Below, one piece after another: positions 8,746-16,851 of a DNA stretch of 64,000 nt. The translations under genes and the position numbers were made by a program. The notes beneath the pieces were generated by a model. It had not been told where the DNA came from and ran no database searches. It worked only from the letters and a program-made list of their open reading frames with translations. This stretch comes from Mycolicibacterium frederiksbergense (GTDB lineage Bacteria > Actinomycetota > Actinomycetes > Mycobacteriales > Mycobacteriaceae): contig NZ_CP038799.1 in assembly GCF_012223425.1 (NCBI RefSeq), forward strand, positions 1,922,001 through 1,986,000, in the 5' to 3' direction. Within the stretch, counting starts at the first letter, position 1. Each line of letters begins with the position of its first letter.

Positions 8746-9076
8746 CCGCTCAGGCTAATCGAGTCGGAAAATCTTCAGCGAGATTCAGCACCGAACTCCC
8801 GATTAGATAGCCTACTAACCATTAGTGTAGTATCTAAATGGCCGCCGACGCAGCGGCGCCCGCAGGACCTCGGCGATTTCCGCACGGGTCCTAATTTTGT
8901 TTGTGCACAACACTATTCAATGTTTCACAGGCGTTTCCGGTGTGAGCCGCACGCAACGCAGACGTATTCCATCCCTAACCACCCGGCAATGGACAGCGCC
9001 TGTAATGGAACCAGCCGACCTCCCCGGCATCCGGCACCGTCGCCGACCGACAGACACGTGAAACACGGAGACCCCC
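8746..9076. promoter_or_regulatory. 331-base divergent regulatory region between LysR and the Nit1C operon
   Basis: The part nearest the LysR gene is AT-rich for this genome. TAGATA (8804-8809) and TATCTA (8831-8836) form the outer arms of an imperfect dyad with CTAC/GTAG inside, the kind of site LysR proteins bind. TAGTAT at 8828-8833 could act as a -10 element toward the operon. No gene of convincing length was found; the first operon gene has GGAG eight bases before its ATG. Confidence 0.5.
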
Positions 9077-9598
9077 ATGTCTTTTGATTCGTCCATCGCT
9101 GAGAACATCGCCACCTCGCTGGCCGAGATCCCGCACCCGTCCCTGCCCAAGGGATCCAACATCTATGGCAGCACCAAGATCTTCCCCGACTACCAGGCCG
9201 AGGCGGGGGAGAGCTACTTCACGCTGGTGCACGGCATCGCCCACGAATCCTCCGTCGCCTTCGTGGCGGTGCTGCAGGCCACCAGGGCGCTGCGCAAGGG
9301 CTTCGAGTCTGCGCTGTACTTCTACGGGCCCGGGGCCATCAACTGCCTGGCCACCCGCGGTTTCCCGAAGACGGGCGACTCCGGTTTCCCCGGCGAACAG
9401 AACATCAACGACGCCCTGGGCACGTTCATCAAGGAGGGCGGCACCGTGTTCTGCTGCCGCTTCGGGCTCGGCCTGCACGGTGGGCGCGAAGAGGATCTCA
9501 TCGAGGGTGTCATCCCGGCGCACCCCCTCGACGTGCAGGACGCACTGATCTACTACGCCCGTAAAGGCGCCATCATCAACTCCACCTACATGGTCTAG
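9077..9598 (+). CDS. MSMEG_0572/Sll0783-family nitrogen starvation response protein
   Basis: This 173-residue protein is recognised by its family-specific segments YGPGAINCLATRGFP and HGGREEDLIEGVIPAHPLDVQ. The cyanobacterial homolog Sll0783 is induced on nitrogen starvation. The biochemical role is unknown; the small alpha/beta layout with Cys residues (INCLA, VFCCRFG) resembles DsrE-type proteins, but that is only an impression. It is the first gene of an eight-gene plus-strand operon and is followed 11 bases later by the nitrilase. The ATG is preceded by CGGAGACCCCC. Confidence 0.85.
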   Translation: MSFDSSIAENIATSLAEIPHPSLPKGSNIYGSTKIFPDYQAEAGESYFTLVHGIAHESSVAFVAVLQATRALRKGFESALYFYGPGAINCLATRGFPKTGDSGFPGEQNINDALGTFIKEGGTVFCCRFGLGLHGGREEDLIEGVIPAHPLDVQDALIYYARKGAIINSTYMV

Positions 9599-9609
9599 GG
9601 CAGCCCGCC

Positions 9610-10509
9610 GTGACCACACTGGCCGCCGTCTCGGCGAACTTCACCCGAGATCTGGAACAGAACTACGCACTCATCGCCGCGCTGACCGAACAGGCCCGCG
9701 AACGGGGCGTCGACTTCATGGTGCTGCCCGAGGCCGCCGTGGGCGGCTACCTGTCCTCGCTCGGCAATCACGGTGACACCGTGAAGACCACCCAACGCTC
9801 ACTGCCCCCGGCCATCCGGCTCGACGGGCCCGAGATCACGCGGATTCAGCAGATCATCGGGGACCTCGTCATCGCGATCGGGTTCTGCGAACTCGCCGAG
9901 GACGGACAGACCCGTTACAACACCGCAGCCGTACTGGACGGCGATCAGATCTACGGCACCTACCGGAAGGTGCACCAACCGCTCGGGGAGGGCATGTCCT
10001 ACTCGGCGGGCTCCGGCTACGGCGTTTTCGATACACCGATCGGCCGTGTCGGATTGCAGATCTGCTACGACAAAGCCTTTCCGGAGGCGGCCCGCATGAT
10101 GGCGCTCGACGGCGCCCAGATCATCGCCAGCCTGTCGGCATGGCCCGCGGCCCGCACCGCGACCGCGGAGAATCTGCAGGACGACCGCTGGACCTACCGG
10201 TTCAACCTGTTCGACATGGCACGCGCCCTGGACAACCAGGTGTTCTGGATCGCGTCGAATCAGAGCGGCACCTTCGGGTCCCTGCGCTACGTGGGCAACG
10301 CCAAGGTCGTCGACCCCGGTGGAAACATCCTCGCCACAACACTTCTGGACAGCGGTATGGCGGTCGCAGACGTCGACCTCGACACCACGTTCCGCACGAT
10401 GCGCGCCGGCATGTTCCACCTACGCGACCGCAGGCCCGATGTGTACGGCCCGCTGACCGCCACCGACACCACGCACACTGCGAAGTGGCAGGAACTCGCC
10501 CATGCCTGA
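9610..10509 (+). CDS. Nitrilase of the Nit6803/Sll0784 type (Nit1C nitrilase)
   Basis: This 299-residue nitrilase-superfamily enzyme has an intact catalytic triad: Glu41 in VLPEAAVGGY, Lys120 in TYRKVHQ and Cys152 in LQICYDKAFPE. Enzymes of this kind hydrolyse nitriles to carboxylic acids plus ammonia. In other bacteria the Nit1C nitrilase is linked to assimilation of cyanide nitrogen. It starts with GTG and its end overlaps the next gene by eight bases. A second nitrilase-fold protein without the catalytic Cys is encoded at 16008-16850 in the same operon, which makes this the only evidently active copy. Confidence 0.92.
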   Translation: MTTLAAVSANFTRDLEQNYALIAALTEQARERGVDFMVLPEAAVGGYLSSLGNHGDTVKTTQRSLPPAIRLDGPEITRIQQIIGDLVIAIGFCELAEDGQTRYNTAAVLDGDQIYGTYRKVHQPLGEGMSYSAGSGYGVFDTPIGRVGLQICYDKAFPEAARMMALDGAQIIASLSAWPAARTATAENLQDDRWTYRFNLFDMARALDNQVFWIASNQSGTFGSLRYVGNAKVVDPGGNILATTLLDSGMAVADVDLDTTFRTMRAGMFHLRDRRPDVYGPLTATDTTHTAKWQELAHA

Positions 10510-10798
10510 GATGACCTTCGAGGTCCGCTGGCCCGACGGCAGCACCCAGCGCTGCTACTCCCCCAGCCTCGTCATCCACGACTACCTGCACACCGGAGGG
10601 CGCTACACCGTTGGCGAGTTCGTCGACCTGTCCGGACGGGCACTGACCGAGGCCAGTGACCGGGTCCGCGCCAAGTTCGGCTTCGCCTGCACCTCGGCGG
10701 CAGAGACCAACGACCGGATCACCAGTGCAGCAGCCGGATTCCCGGCCGACGCACTCATCGAGATCACCGCCATGCACCCCCCACTGGAGCGATCATGA
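10502..10798 (+). CDS. MSMEG_0570-family nitrogen starvation response protein
   Basis: This 98-residue protein is short and soluble, with the family pattern EVRWPDGSTQRCYSPSLVI at the start and KFGFACTSAAET in the middle. It has no known enzymatic motif. Two Cys residues, in RCYS and ACTS, are the most notable features. It overlaps the nitrilase by eight bases and the next gene by four (ATGA), so it is co-translated with both. The family occurs almost only inside Nit1C-type clusters, so it is likely an accessory or small-molecule-binding subunit; this is inference. Confidence 0.8.
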   Translation: MPEMTFEVRWPDGSTQRCYSPSLVIHDYLHTGGRYTVGEFVDLSGRALTEASDRVRAKFGFACTSAAETNDRITSAAAGFPADALIEITAMHPPLERS

Positions 10799-12069
10799 CC
10801 ACCACCCACGTCCCCGTCGTCGTCATCGGCGCCGGACAGGCCGGGCTGTCGGTCAGCTGGTATCTGGGCCGGGCCGGGATCGAACACGTCGTGCTGGAGG
10901 CCGCCACCCCGGTACACGCCTGGGCCGATACCCGCTGGGACAACTTCACTCTGGTCACCCCCAACTGGCACTGCCGGCTACCCGGCTACCACTACGACGG
11001 GCCTGACCCGGACGGCTTCATGACCCGCGACGAGGTCATCACCTGGCTCTCGGGTTGGCTGGACACGTTCGACCCGCCGGTGCGCACGCACACACGGGTG
11101 ACCAGACTGGCCAACGCTGCCTCCGGTGGATTCGAACTGACGATCCGTTCCGGGAGTGGTGAGCAGACCATCACCTGCGATCACGCCGTCGTCGCGACGG
11201 GTGGTTACCCGCTGCCGGTCATCCCGTCGTACGCGGATTCGCTGGAAGACTCGGTGGTCCAGCTACATTCGGAGCAGTACCGCAATGCCGGGCAGCTACC
11301 CGAGGGCGCGGTGCTGGTGGTCGGCACCGGACAGTCCGGTGCGCAGATCGCCGAGGACCTGCACCTGGCCGGGCGACAGGTCCACCTCGCGGTGGGCAGC
11401 GCACCGCGGGTCGCCCGGACATACCGCGGACGCGACTGCATGACATGGCTGTCGGATATGGGACTCTACGACAGGCCCGCCGCCCAGTATCCCGGCGGTA
11501 AGGCTGCCATCGAGAAGACCAACCACTACGTCACCGGCCGCGATGGCGGCCGCGATGTGGATCTGCGACAGTTCGCCACCGAGGGCATGAAGCTCTACGG
11601 CGCGCTGGCCGACGGCTCCGGCGCCGTGCTGCGCTTCGCCCCGACCCTCACGGCTGCCCTCGACCATGCCGATGCGGTCTACAACTCGATCTGCGCCGAT
11701 ATCGACCGCCACATCGACACGCACGGCATCGACGCACCCCCGGCCACCCGGTATGAGCCGGTCTGGGTCCCCGAAACCGAAACCACCACCTTGGATCTCG
11801 GCACCGAGAACGTGGCGGCCATCGTCTGGGCCATCGGCTACCGGCCCGACTACCGGTGGATCGAGGCCAGCGCCTTCGACGGTGGTGGCCGCCCCATGCA
11901 GACCCGCGGCGTCACCGGCGTACCCGGGTTGAGCTTCGTGGGCCTGCCGTGGATGCACACCTGGGGATCGGGCCGCTTTCTCGGCATCGACCGCGACGCC
12001 CAGCACATCGCCGCCACCATCATCAGCACCTACCACGAGTCGGTGCTGCGGCTCGCGGTCGGGCACTGA
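10795..12069 (+). CDS. MSMEG_0569-family flavin-dependent oxidoreductase
   Basis: This 424-residue flavoprotein has two Rossmann dinucleotide sites: [19 protein letters not shown] near the N-terminus for FAD, and [17 protein letters not shown] around residue 175 for NAD(P)H. The general plan is that of class B monooxygenases and related flavoproteins that hydroxylate nitrogen, sulfur or carbon. The family is a regular partner of the Nit1C nitrilase and radical SAM proteins. Its substrate is not established; it could oxygenate an amine or amino acid to give a nitrile precursor, which is inference. Start overlaps the previous stop (ATGA). Confidence 0.88.
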   Translation: MTTTHVPVVVIGAGQAGLSVSWYLGRAGIEHVVLEAATPVHAWADTRWDNFTLVTPNWHCRLPGYHYDGPDPDGFMTRDEVITWLSGWLDTFDPPVRTHTRVTRLANAASGGFELTIRSGSGEQTITCDHAVVATGGYPLPVIPSYADSLEDSVVQLHSEQYRNAGQLPEGAVLVVGTGQSGAQIAEDLHLAGRQVHLAVGSAPRVARTYRGRDCMTWLSDMGLYDRPAAQYPGGKAAIEKTNHYVTGRDGGRDVDLRQFATEGMKLYGALADGSGAVLRFAPTLTAALDHADAVYNSICADIDRHIDTHGIDAPPATRYEPVWVPETETTTLDLGTENVAAIVWAIGYRPDYRWIEASAFDGGGRPMQTRGVTGVPGLSFVGLPWMHTWGSGRFLGIDRDAQHIAATIISTYHESVLRLAVGH

Positions 12070-12081
12070 GGCCGGCCACCG

Positions 12082-14577
12082 ATGCAGGGACGACAGTCGT
12101 TCGGCCGGGTCATCGCGGCACGCGCGGCCTCCGACCCCGATCAGGTCGTGGTCATCAGTGACCACGAGGGGCGCAGCCTCACCGCGGCCGAGCTCGATGC
12201 GGCGAGCAACCGGTTGGCCCGAGAGTATCTGGCCCACGGCGTTTCCCGCGACAACCTGGTCACCGTGGCCATGCCGAACAGCATCGAGTTCATCGTGGCG
12301 TGTGTCGCGGTCTGGAAGGCCGGCGCCACCCCGAGCCCATGGGCGCCGGCAGGCGGTGCACACGAACGCCGCCACCTGGAGACGCTGGCCCGACCGGCAC
12401 TCGCCGTGGGTTCGGCGCCGGAAGATCCCTCGATCCCCTGGCTGCCGGGCGGTCATCGCAGTGCTCACCCAGCCGGGCCGCTACCGGACACCTGGGCCTC
12501 CAGCTGGAAGGCGCCCGCGTCCTCCGGAAGCACCGGTCTGCCGAAGCTCGTGCTGGCCGCCGCGCCGGCGCTGATCGATCCGGACCGCGAGGTGGCGCCG
12601 TTCCTGCCGCGCGCGTCCACTCAGCTGGTCACCGCTCCGCTGTGGCACTCCGCCCAGTTCACCTACGCGTTCCGTGGCCTGTTGACCGGGCATCGGCTGG
12701 TCCTCACCGACACGTTCGACGAGCATCGGTTCTGCACGCTGATCGAACGGCACGGCGTCAGCTGGACACTGCTCTCCCCCCGCGATATTCACCAGTTGGT
12801 GCGCCTACGCCCCTCGGCGGATCTCCCGTCGTTGGCATCGGTGCTGCACCTCGGCGCACCGTGCGCACCTGCGGACAAGCACGCCCTCATCGACTGGCTC
12901 GGTGCCGACCGCGTCATCGAGGTCTACGCGGGTAGCGAATCCAACGGGCTGACCATGATCTCCGGCTCCGAATGGTTGCAGCGACCGGGAAGCGTCGGAA
13001 AACCCATCGGCGGCACCGAGGTTCGCATCACGGCCCCCGACGGTACGCCCGTCCCCACCGGTGGGGTCGGCCATATCTGGATGCGCCGGGGAGCCGAACC
13101 GGCCTACCGGTACCTGGGCGGGCAGTCCCGACGCACCCACGACGGCTGGGACAGCCTCGGTGATCTCGGTTGCCTGGACGCCGACGGCTACCTGACCGTC
13201 GTCGAACGCGCTTCCGACGTCATCGATGCCGGGGGCACCCCGGTGTACCCGACCCGTGTCGAACACGCACTCATCCAGCATCCTGCGGTCCGGGAGGCGG
13301 TGGTGACCGGGGACGCCGCGTCCGGGCTCACTGCGACCGTCGACATAGGTACCGCAGAGGTCGAGTCCTCGGCACTCATCGAGTTCAGCCGGAGCCGACT
13401 CTCCGCCCCCGAGGTTCCCGCCGTCGTCCACATCAGGCGCAGTCGACTGCGCAATCAGGCAGGCAAGGTGCGCCGGAGCGCCTTTCAATCCACCGCAGCA
13501 CCCGTCACCCAGGAGTCACCTATGTCGGTTTCCACCAGAGTCGACCTGGCTCTGCTCGGCTTCCGCGGCCGGCCACCCGTCAGCCGCTCCGCCGGTGCCG
13601 GCCCGAGCGCCGACGGACACCTCGTCATCGACGGTCTCAATGCCGCGATCCCCCGCAATGCGGACAGCCCGTTCGTGTTCGACGGCACCCGGGTGCTGCT
13701 GGACGGTCAAGATACCGGACTCGACGTCGAGGTCATCGAACGACCCACGTTCTACGACCTGCGCACCGCCGACGGTGTGCCATACGAGAAGCTGGCCCGC
13801 CTGCACGGTCGAAATGTGCTCGCCACCACAGTGGTTCAGACCTGTATCCGGTACACCGCGGATCAGCGCTGCCGGTTCTGCACCATCGAAGAGTCGTTGC
13901 GCGACGGCGCCACCACGGCGGTCAAGCGACCGGCCGAACTCGCCGAGGTCGCCGAGGCGGCGGTGCGTCTGGACGGCGTCACGCAGATGGTGATGACCAC
14001 CGGAACCTCGGCCGGTACCGACCGCGGTGCCCGTCATCTGGCCCGGTGTGTGCGGGCAGTGAAGGCTGCGGTGCCGGCACTACCGATCCAGGTGCAGTGC
14101 GAGCCTCCTGCCGACCTCGCCGTCCTCACCGAACTGCGGGACTCGGGCGCCGACGCCATCGGCATCCACATCGAATCCCTCGACGAGGAGGTCCGCAGGC
14201 GCTGGATGCCGGGCAAGGCGACAGTGCCGGTCCAGCAGTATCACCAGGCCTGGCGCGAGGCCGTGCGGGTGTTCGGACGCAATCAGGTCTCGACCTATCT
14301 GCTGGTCGGTCTCGGTGAGGATCCCGACGAACTCGTCGACGGCGCAGCCGAACTCATCGAGATGGGCGTGTACCCGTTCGTGGTGCCGTTCCGTCCCCAG
14401 CCGGGCTCGCTGGCCGTCGATATCGACCGCGCCGGCGCACCCGACGCCGCCGTCGTCGAGAAGGTGTCCCGCGAGGTCGCCGCGCTGCTCACCCTTGCCG
14501 GGATGGCGGGCGCCGACCAGCGCGCCGGGTGTGCGGCCTGCGGGGCCTGCTCGGTACTGCAGGGACTGGGCGCCTGA
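12082..14577 (+). CDS. Fusion: adenylate-forming acyl-CoA synthetase-like domain plus MSMEG_0568-family radical SAM protein
   Basis: One 831-residue open frame contains two enzymes. Residues 1 to about 470 are an ANL-type adenylating ligase: SSGSTGLPK (147-155) is the ATP-binding loop, YAGSESNGL the A5 motif, SLGDLG the Asp motif and Lys462 in AGKVRR the late catalytic Lys. Residues 481-831 begin MSVSTRVDLALLGFRGRPP and form a full-length MSMEG_0568-type radical SAM protein. Cys588, Cys597 and Cys600 are the apparent cluster ligands (spacing C-x8-C-x2-C) and Cys817, Cys820, Cys823 form a C-terminal CxxCxxC. No stop codon separates the halves, but a good ribosome binding site and ATG are kept at the junction. 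Radical SAM proteins of this family are standard in Nit1C clusters; the ligase is an addition. The most likely job is activation of a carboxylate or amino acid for radical chemistry. Confidence 0.85.
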   Translation: MQGRQSFGRVIAARAASDPDQVVVISDHEGRSLTAAELDAASNRLAREYLAHGVSRDNLVTVAMPNSIEFIVACVAVWKAGATPSPWAPAGGAHERRHLETLARPALAVGSAPEDPSIPWLPGGHRSAHPAGPLPDTWASSWKAPASSGSTGLPKLVLAAAPALIDPDREVAPFLPRASTQLVTAPLWHSAQFTYAFRGLLTGHRLVLTDTFDEHRFCTLIERHGVSWTLLSPRDIHQLVRLRPSADLPSLASVLHLGAPCAPADKHALIDWLGADRVIEVYAGSESNGLTMISGSEWLQRPGSVGKPIGGTEVRITAPDGTPVPTGGVGHIWMRRGAEPAYRYLGGQSRRTHDGWDSLGDLGCLDADGYLTVVERASDVIDAGGTPVYPTRVEHALIQHPAVREAVVTGDAASGLTATVDIGTAEVESSALIEFSRSRLSAPEVPAVVHIRRSRLRNQAGKVRRSAFQSTAAPVTQESPMSVSTRVDLALLGFRGRPPVSRSAGAGPSADGHLVIDGLNAAIPRNADSPFVFDGTRVLLDGQDTGLDVEVIERPTFYDLRTADGVPYEKLARLHGRNVLATTVVQTCIRYTADQRCRFCTIEESLRDGATTAVKRPAELAEVAEAAVRLDGVTQMVMTTGTSAGTDRGARHLARCVRAVKAAVPALPIQVQCEPPADLAVLTELRDSGADAIGIHIESLDEEVRRRWMPGKATVPVQQYHQAWREAVRVFGRNQVSTYLLVGLGEDPDELVDGAAELIEMGVYPFVVPFRPQPGSLAVDIDRAGAPDAAVVEKVSREVAALLTLAGMAGADQRAGCAACGACSVLQGLGA
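13511..13524 (+). promoter_or_regulatory. Internal ribosome binding site and ATG at the ligase/radical SAM junction
   Basis: AGGAG at 13511-13515 lies six bases before an in-frame ATG at 13522-13524 (residue 481). This is a normal gene start kept inside the open frame. It suggests the cell makes both the 831-residue fusion and a separate 351-residue radical SAM protein. Confidence 0.6.
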
Positions 14578-15998
14578 TGATCCAGTTCGACAGCAGCGCA
14601 CACGGATTTCCGGCAGACCTGTCCATCCTGGCCGGATCACGGCCGCCCGCAGCGTTTCTCATCCGGTGCGCCGAGAGCGCGGCCGACCTGGACGGCTACC
14701 GACGGTTGCGCAAGGACGAGTTCGTCGACGAACAAGGATTGTTCACCGGCAGTGACCGCGATGACACCGACGACGATCCCCGCGCCGTGGTGCTGGTGGC
14801 CACCGACGCCGCAGGCACGGTGCTGGGCGGGGTGCGGCTGGCGCCGGTCGGTTCGGTCGATCTGGGCTGGTGGACCGGCAGTCGGTTGGTCACCGCTGCC
14901 GAGATCCGTTCCGCCGGGGTGGGACCCGCACTGATCAGAGCCGCGTGCGCCTACGTCGAGTCGGCCGGAGTGCTGCGGTTCGAGGCCACCGTGCAACGGC
15001 GCTACCGGTCACGGTTCACCGCCCTGGGCTGGGACAGTCTGGGCCAGACCGTGGTCGCCGGGCAGCCACATGAGCGGATGCGCTGGCCGCTCAATCCCTT
15101 TGACGGCCTGGCCCAGGCCACGAAATCGTTCCTCGGCGCCACGCTGGCCCCACTGCGTTCCGTGCGCGGCGGGCTCGGCCCGGCCGGGTTCGTCGGTGAC
15201 GACGGTGCGCCGGTTCCCGGGACCGACCTCGTCGCCGCCTGCGATGCCATCATTCCGTCGATGGTGGAACGCGACCCGGAGTGGGCCGGCTGGTGCGCGG
15301 TCCTGGTGAACATCAACGACCTGTCGGCGATGGGTGCCAGCCCGACCGGTCTGCTCGACGCCGTCGGTGCGCCGACCCGTTCGGTACTGGACCGGGTGAT
15401 TCGCGGTATCACCGCGGCGTCGGTGGCCTGGCAGGTTCCGGTGCTCGGCGGGCATACCCAACTCGGGGTACCCGCGGCGCTGGCGGTGACGGCGCTGGGA
15501 CGCACGACCGATCCGGTCCCGGCCGGCGGTGCGGCCGCCGGTGACCGGATCCGACTCACCGCCGACCTGAGCGGCGGATGGCGGCCGGGCTACACCGGCA
15601 AACAATGGGATTCGACCAGCGCGCGCAGCTCGGCCGACCTGGCCGCGATGGCCGGTCTGGTGGCGGCGACGCGGCCCCGCGCCGCCAAGGACGTGAGCAT
15701 GGCCGGCGTCGTCGGCACGCTGGGCATGCTGGCCGAGGCCGGAGGCACCGGCGCCGAGCTCGACATGTCTGCGGTGCCGCGTCCGGCTGCCGCCGACATG
15801 GGCCCCTGGCTGACCTGTTTTCCGGGTTTCGCCATGCTGACCGCGGGTGTGCACCGCAGCCCGGCCGAACTGCCCGACGGGGTGGTGGCCGCGGACTGCG
15901 GGTCGCTGACCGCCGCGCCAGGTGTACGCCTACGCTGGCCGGACGGGGTGACGACGACCGCTTTGGCATCGCCGGTCACCGGCATCGGCCCGGCCTGA
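14577..15998 (+). CDS. MSMEG_0567/Sll0786-Sll0787-type N-acetyltransferase fused to AIR synthase-related protein
   Basis: This 473-residue protein joins two Nit1C components. Residues 1-165 are a GNAT-like acyltransferase domain (FVDEQGLF, GGVRLAP, GVGPALIRAACAYVE). Residues 185-473 are an AIR synthase/PurM-like ATP-binding domain with GFVGDDGAPVP, NINDLSAMGASPTGLLDA and KDVSMAGVVGTLGML. PurM-like proteins phosphorylate amides or carboxylates in cyclisation reactions. The start at 14577 overlaps the upstream stop (TGATG), so it is coupled to the ligase-radical SAM gene. The pairing of an acyltransferase with an ATP-dependent ring-forming enzyme implies biosynthesis or activation of a small nitrogenous compound. 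Confidence 0.88.
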   Translation: MIQFDSSAHGFPADLSILAGSRPPAAFLIRCAESAADLDGYRRLRKDEFVDEQGLFTGSDRDDTDDDPRAVVLVATDAAGTVLGGVRLAPVGSVDLGWWTGSRLVTAAEIRSAGVGPALIRAACAYVESAGVLRFEATVQRRYRSRFTALGWDSLGQTVVAGQPHERMRWPLNPFDGLAQATKSFLGATLAPLRSVRGGLGPAGFVGDDGAPVPGTDLVAACDAIIPSMVERDPEWAGWCAVLVNINDLSAMGASPTGLLDAVGAPTRSVLDRVIRGITAASVAWQVPVLGGHTQLGVPAALAVTALGRTTDPVPAGGAAAGDRIRLTADLSGGWRPGYTGKQWDSTSARSSADLAAMAGLVAATRPRAAKDVSMAGVVGTLGMLAEAGGTGAELDMSAVPRPAAADMGPWLTCFPGFAMLTAGVHRSPAELPDGVVAADCGSLTAAPGVRLRWPDGVTTTALASPVTGIGPA

Positions 15999-16007
15999 GG
16001 GGAGCGC

Positions 16008-16850
16008 ATGGCACCGGTGACCCTGGGCGCGGTGGCGGCACATTTCGGCCGCGACGTGGACCGTGGTGTGTCCAAGGTGGTCGGCATCGTGGAATCCGCG
16101 GCCCGTGAGGGCGTCGACTTCCTGGTCCTGCCCGACGCCAGCCTAGGCGGGTACATCGGGGACTTCCGGGCGCCCGACCCCAACGATCCGCCGCCCGCGC
16201 TCGACCCGGACGGCCCCGAGATCAGCGCGGTGATCGCCGCGGCGGGGCCGATGACGGTGTGTGTCGGGTACGCGGAGGCCGCGGCCGGTGGCAGCCGGTA
16301 CAACGCCGCGATCTGTGTGTCCGGCGACGGTGTTCTCGGTAGTTACCGCAAGGTGCACCAGCCGGCCGGTGAGGCGTTGACGTATCTGGCCGGTGACCGG
16401 TTCAGCACCTTCGACACCCCGGTCGGGCCGGTGGGCATGCTGATCGATTACGACAAGACCTTCCCCGAGTCCGCCCGTGCGCTGGCCCTGGACGGTGCGC
16501 ACATCATCGCGGCGTTGTCCGCCTGGCCCGCGAGCATCACCGACCGCGCATCCCGGCTGCCCGCGGACCGCCAGTCGCGGCTGTTCGATCTGTACGACTG
16601 TGCGCGCGCCGCCGAGAACCAGGTGGTGCTGGTGTCGTCGAACCAGACCGGCGTGATGGGGAACCTGCGTTTCCTCGGCCAGGCGAAGATCGTCGGGCCC
16701 GGTGGGGACATCCTGGCCAACACCCGCTCCAAGGGTGGGCTGGCCAAGGCCGAGATCGATGTGCAGGCCGAAATCAGCCGGGCCCGAAGGGTGTTGAATC
16801 ACCTGTCCGAGCTACGTCCGGACATCTATCACGCCGGATCGCAGGGCTGA
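16008..16850 (+). CDS. Nitrilase-superfamily protein lacking the catalytic Cys
   Basis: This 280-residue protein aligns along its whole length with the nitrilase at 9610-10509 but two of three triad residues differ. The Glu becomes Asp43 (VLPDASLGGY), Lys115 is kept (YRKVHQ) and the Cys becomes Asp147 (MLIDYDKTFPE). Without the Cys nucleophile normal nitrile or amide hydrolysis is not expected. It may be a regulatory or structural partner of the true nitrilase, since these proteins form oligomers and spirals, or it may carry out chemistry that does not need the thiol. The reading frame is intact and codon use is normal, so it is not a pseudogene in the usual sense. Confidence 0.85.
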   Translation: MAPVTLGAVAAHFGRDVDRGVSKVVGIVESAAREGVDFLVLPDASLGGYIGDFRAPDPNDPPPALDPDGPEISAVIAAAGPMTVCVGYAEAAAGGSRYNAAICVSGDGVLGSYRKVHQPAGEALTYLAGDRFSTFDTPVGPVGMLIDYDKTFPESARALALDGAHIIAALSAWPASITDRASRLPADRQSRLFDLYDCARAAENQVVLVSSNQTGVMGNLRFLGQAKIVGPGGDILANTRSKGGLAKAEIDVQAEISRARRVLNHLSELRPDIYHAGSQG

Positions 16851-16851
16851 G

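Noticed and set aside
8838..8894. An 18-codon open frame upstream of the Nit1C operon that could be a leader peptide
   Set aside because: It has no ribosome binding site and no run of regulatory codons. The nearby TAGTAT element does not place the transcript start at its ATG.
11296..12468. A 390-codon minus-strand open frame
   Set aside because: It is antisense to the flavoprotein and ligase genes, which carry clear motifs.
12082..14577. The ligase-radical SAM fusion as a simple frameshift or stop-loss artefact
   Set aside because: Both domains are complete and in the same frame with no interrupted motif. A lost stop cannot be fully excluded from one sequence, so it is stated as a test in the findings.
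16008..16850. The Cys-less nitrilase as a pseudogene
   Set aside because: The frame is intact, spacing to neighbours is tight and the rest of the protein is conserved, which points to selection.
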